DNA from: Nostoc sp. CHAB 5834
GTDB lineage: Bacteria; Cyanobacteriota; Cyanobacteriia; Cyanobacteriales; Nostocaceae
Length of the DNA stretch: 64,000 nucleotides
Reading direction: 5' to 3'
Assembly: GCA_020829485.1 (NCBI GenBank)
Contig: JAIVFU010000032.1
Span: forward strand, 1-64,000
The notes under the pieces are model-generated. The model searched no databases. It saw only the letters and a list, made by a program, of their open reading frames with translations, and was not told the DNA's origin. Position 1 is the stretch's first letter. Each line of letters opens with the position of its first letter. The position numbers were made by a program, and so were the translations under genes. Below, in pieces: positions 52,825 to 58,608 of this stretch.

Positions 52825-53055
52825 GCTGCTCCCACAAGTTGCGAAGCTGCTCCCACAAGTTGCGAAGCTGCTCCCACAAGTTGCGAAGCTGCTCCCATAA
52901 GTTGCGAACCTGCTCCCACAAGTTGTGAAGCTGCTCCCGTAAGTTGTGAACCTGCTCCTACAAGTTGCGAACCTGCTCCCGTAAGTTGCGAAGCTGCTCC
53001 CGTAAGTTGCGAAGCTGCTCCTACAAGTTGCGAACCTGCTCCCATAAGTTGCGAA
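52825..53055. repeat. 21-bp tandem array, 11 units
   Basis: Eleven 21-bp units (consensus GCTGCTCCCACAAGTTGCGAA, varying at a few positions) run without spacers, followed by a degenerate twelfth. Each unit is seven codons. Read one way on the minus strand it gives SQLVGAA-type repeats (an 87-codon frame at 52782-53045). In the frame of the toxin fragment it gives QLRNLWE repeats until a TAG. It has no CRISPR character, as there are no spacers. Confidence 0.8.
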
Positions 53056-53188
53056 GCTGCTTCAATTTGTTGGGAAGTGCGTAGGCAAAAACTTTGTAAG
53101 CGATGGTTTTTGCAGCGCGATCGTCTAAAATTGCTTCATAGCCAGGATTATTATATATCCAGGTGAGAACGTGACTCTCTCCTAAACC
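53021..53188 (-). pseudogene. C-terminal fragment of a PIN-like toxin running into the 21-bp array
   Basis: On the minus strand from 53188 a frame reads GLGESHVLTWIYNNPGYEAILDDRAAK, the C-terminal signature of PIN/DUF3368-type toxins (the DDRAA acidic motif). It then diverges into AYALPNKLK and two heptapeptide repeats from the tandem array before a TAG at 53021-53023. The N-terminal half of the domain is absent. The upstream UPF0175 gene is the usual antitoxin partner. A 168-bp element now separates the two. Family by motif resemblance. Confidence 0.6.
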
Positions 53189-53356
53189 CAGGGCTATTTC
53201 ATTCTCATCTAGCCCGCCTCAGAATAAATTCTGAGGCTAATAGCAAAAGTCGTCTAAAGACGACTAAGAAAGGCTTTTAGTCCACTTTAGTGGACTTGAG
53301 CTATTAGCCCGGAACTTTAGTTCTGGGCGGTTTATATTTAGAACGAAATAGCCCTG
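53189..53356. mobile_element. 168-bp CAGGGCTATTTC element, copy 2
   Basis: Ends CAGGGCTATTTC and GAAATAGCCCTG with a perfect 9-bp target duplication TCCTAAACC at 53180-53188 and 53357-53365. The interior has the same hairpins as copy 1. The insertion lies at the UPF0175 stop codon, which is inside the duplicated target. Confidence 0.75.
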
Positions 53357-53358
53357 TC

Positions 53359-53628
53359 CTAAACCAAGATCCCATCAATCACTGGATCGACTTGTTCCAC
53401 TTCTTCAGGAGTTACTTGAAAAGGTGAAACATTATAGCGATGGAGTGCTTCTAGGAATTGGTGACGGCTAACTCCGGCAATTTCAGCAGCCTTAGATTGG
53501 GAAAGTGTACCAACTTCATACCATTTGACAGCAGCAGCTAAACGCATCTCTTGAACAAACGTTTCTGGGTTAGTGCGGAGTGCTGAAAAAACATCATTTG
53601 GAAGTTCAATGTTAATTTGTATAGTCAT
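53359..53628 (-). CDS. UPF0175-family antitoxin
   Basis: This is an 89-residue protein of UPF0175: INIELPNDVFSALRTNPETFVQEMRLAAAVKWYEVGTLSQSKAAEIAGVSRHQFLEALHRYNVSPFQ. The helix-turn-helix-like KAAEIAGVSRHQFL is the family hallmark. In many cyanobacteria this gene precedes a PIN/DUF3368 toxin. Here the toxin is only a fragment (53021-53188) beyond an inserted element. The antitoxin frame itself is intact, and its stop lies in the 9-bp target duplication. Confidence 0.88.
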   Translation of the reverse strand: MTIQINIELPNDVFSALRTNPETFVQEMRLAAAVKWYEVGTLSQSKAAEIAGVSRHQFLEALHRYNVSPFQVTPEEVEQVDPVIDGILV

Positions 53629-53818
53629 AAATTCAGTATTACAGTTTATAAGAGATAGTTAGTAGCGTGTTAGGGAAGTGCGATCGCAAGTTAGGCAAAT
53701 CCAATTGCTGCGCTGCACCCCACAAGCGTAAAATATAACCTAAAGACTTTGGGCTTAACAAAAATATAACTGTTAAAATCAGCATAATTTTAGTGTGAGA
53801 CATTTAGGAGAACAAGTT

Positions 53819-54112
53819 TTGGCAACTATTACTGATATTGGTACACTAATTAACCGTCATCCAGGAATACACGGCGGTTGTGCGATTATTACTGGTACAG
53901 GGGTGACAGTCAGGCGCATAGCCATTTGGTATAAACAAGGTTACAGCGCAGAAGAAATTGCAGATCAAATTAGTCATCTGACTTTAGCGCAAGTTTATGC
54001 AGCTTTAGCTTATTATCATGCTAACCGCGATCAAATTGACGCTGACATTGCAGCAGAAGAGGCAGAGGGAGACAGATTAGAGAAACTGCATAAAATTCAA
54101 AAACTTTCATGA
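53819..54112 (+). CDS. DUF433 antitoxin
   Basis: This is a 97-residue protein from the TTG at 53819, which has AGGAGA seven bases upstream; the frame begins earlier at a GTG at 53795 with no such site. ITDIGTLINRHPGIHGGCAIITGTGVTVRRIAIWYKQGYSAEEIADQISHLTLAQVYAALAYYHAN is the DUF433 pattern, with a winged-helix DNA-binding fold. This family is the antitoxin partner of DUF5615 PIN-like toxins. It overlaps the next gene by four bases (ATGA), implying coupling. The toxin frame is broken, so this antitoxin may be free-standing. Confidence 0.88.
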   Translation: MATITDIGTLINRHPGIHGGCAIITGTGVTVRRIAIWYKQGYSAEEIADQISHLTLAQVYAALAYYHANRDQIDADIAAEEAEGDRLEKLHKIQKLS

Positions 54113-54482
54113 GCCGAATTTGCTTGTATATGGATGAAGATTCTACCGCACGTTCTCTAGTTCTGGCTCTACAAAACCGTGGTGTAGATGTGATTACAAG
54201 TCTAATCTAAATTTGAATAGGCTGGGATATACCGATGAAGAACAGCTAAGATGGGCAACTGAGCAAGGTTTTGTTTTATATAGTTCTAATATCAGAGATT
54301 TCTACCGTTTGCACACTGATTTTTTGACCAAAGAACAATCTCATGCAGGAATGATTTTGGTACAGCAGCAACGTTACTCGGTGGGGGAACTAATGCGCGG
54401 TATTTTGAGATTAATTGCAGCTAAGTCAGCAGAAGAAATGCAGAATCAGGTAGAATTTCTGAGTACTTGGATTGATAAATAA
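54109..54482 (+). pseudogene. Frameshifted DUF5615 (PIN-like) toxin
   Basis: It starts at the ATG overlapping the DUF433 stop: MSRICLYMDEDSTARSLVLALQNRGVDVITSLI, then stops. In another frame the family resumes: NRLGYTDEEQLRWATEQGFVLYSSNIRDFYRLHTDFL and SHAGMILVQQQRYSVGELMRGILRLIAAKSAEEMQNQVEF. So a single small indel near 54195-54212 breaks an otherwise full-length toxin of about 120 residues (acidic DED and NxRDF motifs present). The final TAA is supplied by the first bases of a miniature element at 54480. Toxin inactive unless the shift is a sequencing error. Confidence 0.82.
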
Positions 54483-54582
54483 GCTGTTCCACTTTTAACT
54501 TGCATAATTAGGGCGGACAAGATGTCCACCCCACAAGACTTTGATTAAATTTAGATATGTAAACTAGATGTGGAACAGCTTA
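54480..54582. mobile_element. 103-bp miniature element, TAAGCTGTTCC family, copy 2
   Basis: The ends TAAGCTGTTCCAC and GTGGAACAGCTTA are near-perfect inverted repeats. Same length as the copy at 3018-3120. The left end provides the stop codon of the DUF5615 remnant. Confidence 0.7.
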
Positions 54583-54668
54583 GTATCCAATACGCTTGGG
54601 TTAGAGCTAAAAATTGGGAAGCGCTATAGTTTAACGATGAGCAACTGCAACATAATAAAAGCAATATC

Positions 54669-54896
54669 ATGAACACCGCTAAACTCAGCACTGATGGGAC
54701 TCATCAAGTTGTTATTTTGCCCGAAGATTTTCAACTCACTGGCACAGAAGTCTATATCAAAAAAATTGGTAACGCTATTGTTCTCATTGCCAAAGATAAC
54801 CCCTGGCGATCGCTCATCGACAGTTTAGACAATTTCTCTGGTGATTTTATGACTAATTGCGATCGGCCACTAATCGACAACAGAGATAGTTTGTAA
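54669..54896 (+). CDS. VapB-type antitoxin
   Basis: This is a 75-residue protein: MNTAKLSTDGTHQVVILPEDFQLTGTEVYIKKIGNAIVLIAKDNPW, a swapped-hairpin (AbrB/MazE-like) VapB domain, followed by a tail FSGDFMTNCDRPLIDNRDSL for toxin binding. A VapC PIN toxin normally starts at the stop codon. Here only a stub remains (IRYLAF then stop). Two further degraded copies of its 3' part are at 55720-55800 and 57225-57320. The antitoxin itself is intact. Confidence 0.75.
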   Translation: MNTAKLSTDGTHQVVILPEDFQLTGTEVYIKKIGNAIVLIAKDNPWRSLIDSLDNFSGDFMTNCDRPLIDNRDSL

Positions 54897-54941
54897 ATTC
54901 GATACCTGGCATTCAGCGCTGTTGCTAGAGAATTGGGTTGA
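54897..54941 (+). pseudogene. VapC stub after internal deletion
   Basis: Directly after the vapB stop the frame reads IRYLAFSAVARELG and then TGA. IRYL matches the first residues of the VapC seen in the degraded copies (IRYLLDTNICIYLI), and FSAVARELG could be a later part of a PIN domain. So most of the toxin gene is deleted, including the DTN catalytic motif. Confidence 0.5.
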
Positions 54942-55022
54942 GTAACTGTAAAGGCGATCGCACTTTGCCTAAAACTATAAATACTGTAGAGTGGTGTATG
55001 CCATCCACACGTAAATTACTGT

Positions 55023-55637
55023 ATGAATCGTCCCCGAATCATTCAACCTAATCAAAGCTATACATTCAGCAAATATTTTGAACTTCCGTTTTCCCCAGAA
55101 GATATTCTTGCTGAACTTGGCTGTTCTTATAAACGCGAACGGTTGCAATTACCAAAAACAGAATTTAACTCTGAGATAATTGTAGAATTACACAGAGTCA
55201 TTGAGCGTAACCTCCGACGTGTCAAACTACTTAGTGAAGATGCACGGAAGCAAGCAATTATCGCACCAATATTACTAGAGGTTTGCGAAATTGCCCAAAC
55301 CCAATTGAATATTGAGTATCCCATTAGTGTTAGCGACCAACTAAAAGGCAGCTTAGATTATTACATTGATAAAGGTAAAGGCTTGTTAGTGATTGAAGCG
55401 AAACAAGCAGATTTAAGTAGAGGATTTACACAATTAGCAGTTGAACTGATTGCACTCGATCAATGGATAAATTCAGAGTTATCAGTTCTTTATGGGTCTG
55501 TAACTACTGGTGAAGATTGGCGATTTGCAATATACAACCGTCAAGAAAAACAGATAACGGAAGACTTCAAATTATATCGAGTTCCTGAAGAATTAACAGA
55601 ATTAACTCATATTTTAGTTGGCATATTGAGCAATTAG
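55023..55637 (+). CDS. PD-(D/E)XK-like nuclease-fold hypothetical protein
   Basis: This is a 204-residue protein, MNRPRIIQPNQSYTFSKYF. The middle reads SLDYYIDKGKGLLVIEAKQADLSRGFTQLAVEL: an Asp in SLD, E-A-K and a Gln-containing helix, the pattern of a PD-(D/E)XK active site. A helical segment precedes it (HRVIERNLRRVKLLSEDARKQAIIAPILLEVC). No methylase or partner is adjacent. It may be a stray accessory nuclease, common as singletons in Nostoc-type genomes. Activity is inferred from the motif only. Confidence 0.65.
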   Translation: MNRPRIIQPNQSYTFSKYFELPFSPEDILAELGCSYKRERLQLPKTEFNSEIIVELHRVIERNLRRVKLLSEDARKQAIIAPILLEVCEIAQTQLNIEYPISVSDQLKGSLDYYIDKGKGLLVIEAKQADLSRGFTQLAVELIALDQWINSELSVLYGSVTTGEDWRFAIYNRQEKQITEDFKLYRVPEELTELTHILVGILSN

Positions 55638-55719
55638 CATTAATATACAAAAGTAGAAATTAAAATGTATCCTAAAGAAGTTGCTTAAAACCGATCGTGC
55701 AACAGAAAAAAGTAAGATC

Positions 55720-55905
55720 GTGAATACCGCCAAACTCATCACTTATGGCACTCACCAAGTTGTTATTTTGCCTATTTCTCCGATGATTTTATGACTACTA
55801 GAGATCAGCCACTCTTCGACACCAGAGAGAGTTTGTAAATTCGATACCTGCTTGATACCAATATCTGCATTTACCTCATCAAGGAAGCACCGGGTAATTA
55901 GAAAT
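55720..55905 (+). pseudogene. Degraded vapBC copy A
   Basis: A vapB-like start (NTAKLITYGTHQVVILP) is joined by a deletion to the 3' end of vapB (the TGATTTTATGACTACTAG region). Then comes the VapC start IRYLLDTNICIYLIKEAPGN and a TAG. The catalytic DTN of the PIN domain is visible. From about 55771 this is also the left edge of the tandem segmental duplication; its counterpart is at 57254 onward. Confidence 0.6.
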
Positions 55906-56077
55906 CGCGGCTACACAAACGAAGTGTAAGAGCGATCGCTTGATTCTGACATAGAGATAAATCAAGGGCTTCAGAGAGTTGATGAGGACTTTACTTATGT
56001 TTTTGGACACGAGTAAGAAAGAATCAAGAAATGAAATTCTCGCGCCTTTGGTTCGCATAAAACTGCACTTTTAGGTA

Positions 56078-56096
56078 TATGCTTAGTAACAGCATA
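56078..56096 (+). promoter_or_regulatory. Conserved short palindrome before the exported paralogue (copy A)
   Basis: TATGCT..AGCATA with a 7-base loop lies 16 bases before the start codon, and the same palindrome is kept at 57562-57580 before the second paralogue. It could be an operator or leader hairpin. Evidence is conservation between two recent duplicates only. Confidence 0.3.
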
Positions 56097-56112
56097 CTAG
56101 AGTGATAAAACA

Positions 56113-57006
56113 GTGCTGAACAAATACCTTAAAGTACTTCTTTCATCTGCCTTGCTGCTTACTGTAGGAACTAGTTTCAGTGAAAAGGTCAATGCTCAAG
56201 CTTTTGTTAACGATACTTTTACCGACGGTGGCCTGACCAATGGTGCTGATCCGTTAGATATTTCCTGGTTTGGAATTTCATCAAATTTTTCTCAAACAGT
56301 TTCAACTCCTTCTCAAATTCAATTAAGCGTAGTTGAAGATCAAATTCTTGGAAGTGGAAAAGCTTTGAACCTTGACACTCCCTCTTTTACTACCTATCCT
56401 AGCTACGATCCCGCTGTTAGTGCCGCTCATTTTGCCCTTGGAACCTTCGCTCCTGTTACTTTAGGAAGTGAGCCAGGTGATACGCTTTATTTGAGCTTTG
56501 ATTTTCGCTTCACTACTAAACCTAGTACCTCAACTACCTTTAATCAATTTCCGAATCTTCGCGCTTCTGCTTTACGTTTTGGTCTATTCAACTCTGCATC
56601 TACTCCTGTGACGACTAATATTTTGGCTTCACTTGTGGACAGCGGCACTCCTGTGGAAGATGACGGTGGTTATTTGGTAGCAGTTGGTCTAGCTGGTACC
56701 AGCAATGTAGGGGTTGCTAGAGAAAACTTTAACACTGGGGGCATTACTGGTGGTTATGGACTAGTTGGGTTAACATCAACTAACTCTGTACCAACTATTG
56801 ACGACACAGCACGTCATAATGCTGTCCTCATTATCAGACGCTTAGATTCGCAAACAGTCCGAATAACTGCATCAATTGATGGTTATCCTGTAAAAGCTGT
56901 TGATTCTGGTCCTGGAATCATTACCTCTTTTGATGAAATTGCAGTCAGGATTAATTTTAGTGATCTCGACATAAATATCGACAACGTTGTACTCCAAGCC
57001 CTTTAA
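56113..57006 (+). CDS. Exported beta-rich protein, duplicate A (297 aa)
   Basis: It starts with GTG and has a signal peptide (residues 1-28, SALLLTVGTSFS then VNAQ). The mature part begins FVNDTFTDGGLTNGADPLDISWFG and is rich in Ser, Thr, Gly and Asp with alternating strands (GDTLYLSFDFRFTTKPST and DNVVLQAL at the end), as in concanavalin-like carbohydrate-binding or laminarinase-type sandwiches. No catalytic Glu motif is visible and no PEP-CTERM tail. It is a tandem duplicate of 57597-58484. A palindrome TATGCTTAGTAACAGCATA (56078-56096) upstream is conserved in both copies. Function unknown. Confidence 0.75.
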   Translation: MLNKYLKVLLSSALLLTVGTSFSEKVNAQAFVNDTFTDGGLTNGADPLDISWFGISSNFSQTVSTPSQIQLSVVEDQILGSGKALNLDTPSFTTYPSYDPAVSAAHFALGTFAPVTLGSEPGDTLYLSFDFRFTTKPSTSTTFNQFPNLRASALRFGLFNSASTPVTTNILASLVDSGTPVEDDGGYLVAVGLAGTSNVGVARENFNTGGITGGYGLVGLTSTNSVPTIDDTARHNAVLIIRRLDSQTVRITASIDGYPVKAVDSGPGIITSFDEIAVRINFSDLDINIDNVVLQAL

Positions 57007-57130
57007 CCCACGCATCAAAAACCCTGTGTTCGATTAGGCGGTAATAGGATTGGCAATGATTGGCTTTGTGCTGAGATGTTTGTAAAAATATGTGGTGCGT
57101 TAGGTTCAACGCCATAACGCACCCTACTAA

Positions 57131-57222
57131 TCAAGACTCCATCTCTGCCAATTCCAACCAGCGTTCAGTCGCCACATCGATCGCTTGCTTGAGCTTTTCC
57201 ACATGATTATAGAGTTTTTGCA
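57131..57222 (-). pseudogene. Duplicated 3' fragment of the ABC-F gene
   Basis: About 90 bases copy the last 30 codons of the ABC-F gene (58609-58703), including the stop, with scattered differences (EAIDVATERWLELAEMES-like). It marks the right edge of unit A of the tandem duplication. It has no promoter or start and is non-functional. Confidence 0.75.
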
Positions 57223-57224
57223 CT

Positions 57225-57392
57225 TACACTGGCGATCGCTCATCGACAGTTTAGACAATTTCTCTGGTGATTTTATGACTACTAGAGATCAGCCACTCAT
57301 CGACACCAGAGAGAGTTTGTAAATTCGATACCTGCTTGATACCAATATCTGCATTTACCTCATCAAGGAAGCACCGGGCAATTAGAAATCGC
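57225..57392 (+). pseudogene. Degraded vapBC copy B
   Basis: It begins in the middle of vapB (the GGCGATCGCTCATCGACAGT region, also found in the intact gene at 54807) and continues through its 3' end to the VapC start IRYLLDTNICIYLIKEAPGN, ending at a TAG as in copy A. It forms the left part of unit B of the tandem duplication. No functional toxin or antitoxin. Confidence 0.6.
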
Positions 57393-57596
57393 GGCTACAC
57401 AAACGAAGTGTAAGAGCGATCGCTTGATTCTGACATAGAGATAAATCAAGGGTCTCAGAGAGTTGATGAGGAATTTGCTTGTGTTTTTGAACACAAGTAA
57501 GAAAGAATCAAGAAATGAAATTATCGCGCCTTTCGTTCGTATAAAAGTACACTTTTAGGTATATGCTTAATAACAGCATACTAGAGTGATAAAACA

Positions 57597-58484
57597 ATGC
57601 TGAACAAATACCTTAAAGTACTTCTTTCATCTGCCTTGCTGCTTACCGTAGGAACTAGTTTCAGTGAAAAGGTCAATGCTCAAACTTTTGTTAACGATAC
57701 TTTTACCGACGGTGGACTGACCAATGGTGCTGATCCGTTAGATATTTCCTGGTTTGGAATTTCATCAAATTTTTCTCAAACAGTTTCAACTCCTTCTCGA
57801 ATTCAATTAAGTGTAGTTGAAGATCAAATTCTTGGAAGTGGAAAAGCTTTAAACCTTGACACTCCCAGTATTACTACCTACAATCCCACTGTTCTTCCCC
57901 CTCACTTTGCGCTTGGAACCTTCGCTCCCGTTAATTTAGGAAGTGAGCCAGGCGATACGCTTTATTTGAGCTTTGATTTTCGTTTTACTACTAAGCCTAG
58001 TACCTCCACTACCTCTAGTGAATTTCCAGGTTTTCGCGCCGGTGCTTTACGTTTTGGTCTGTACAACTCTGCATCTACTCCTGTGACGACTAATATTTTG
58101 GCTTCACTTTTGAACAGCGGCACTCCTGTGGAAGATGACGGTGGTTATTTTGTACTAGTTGGTCTAGCTGGTACCAGCAGACTAGAGGTTGCTAAAGAAA
58201 ACTTTAACAGTGGGGATTCCATTACTGGTGGTTATGGAGGTCTTGGGTTAATATCAACTAACTCTGTACCAACTATTGACGACACAGCACGTCATACTGC
58301 TGTCCTCATTATCAGGCGCGTAGATTCGCAAACAGTCCGAATAACTACATCAATTGATGGTTATCTTGTAAAAGCTGTTGATTCTGGCCCTGGAATCATT
58401 ACCTCTTTTGATGAAATTGCAATCAGGAGTATTTTTAGTGATCTCGACATAAATATTGACAACGTTGTACTCCAAGCCCTTTAA
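57597..58484 (+). CDS. Exported beta-rich protein, duplicate B (295 aa)
   Basis: Tandem duplicate of 56113-57006, with ATG in place of GTG. The signal peptide is identical. Differences cluster in residues 95-110 (a two-residue shorter loop) and 135-215, so the copies have diverged in surface loops while the core is kept. Both copies are full length and in frame, which argues that both are used. No recognised family or catalytic motif; probably a secreted or cell-surface beta-sandwich. The upstream palindrome is at 57562-57580. Confidence 0.75.
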   Translation: MLNKYLKVLLSSALLLTVGTSFSEKVNAQTFVNDTFTDGGLTNGADPLDISWFGISSNFSQTVSTPSRIQLSVVEDQILGSGKALNLDTPSITTYNPTVLPPHFALGTFAPVNLGSEPGDTLYLSFDFRFTTKPSTSTTSSEFPGFRAGALRFGLYNSASTPVTTNILASLLNSGTPVEDDGGYFVLVGLAGTSRLEVAKENFNSGDSITGGYGGLGLISTNSVPTIDDTARHTAVLIIRRVDSQTVRITTSIDGYLVKAVDSGPGIITSFDEIAIRSIFSDLDINIDNVVLQAL

Positions 58485-58608
58485 CCCACGCATCAAAAAC
58501 CCTGTGTTCAATTACGCGGTAATAGGATTGGCAATGATTGGCTTTGTGCCGAGATGTTTGTAAAAATATGTGGTGCGTTAGGCTCAACGCCGTAACGCAC
58601 CCTACTAA

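Noticed and set aside
52782..53045. 87-codon SQLVGAA-repeat frame as a gene
   Set aside because: It is the 21-bp array read in one frame, with no ribosome-binding site or unique sequence; reported as a repeat, with the coding possibility raised as a finding.
52825..53055. CRISPR array
   Set aside because: Units are contiguous 21-mers without spacers and there are no cas genes in the window.
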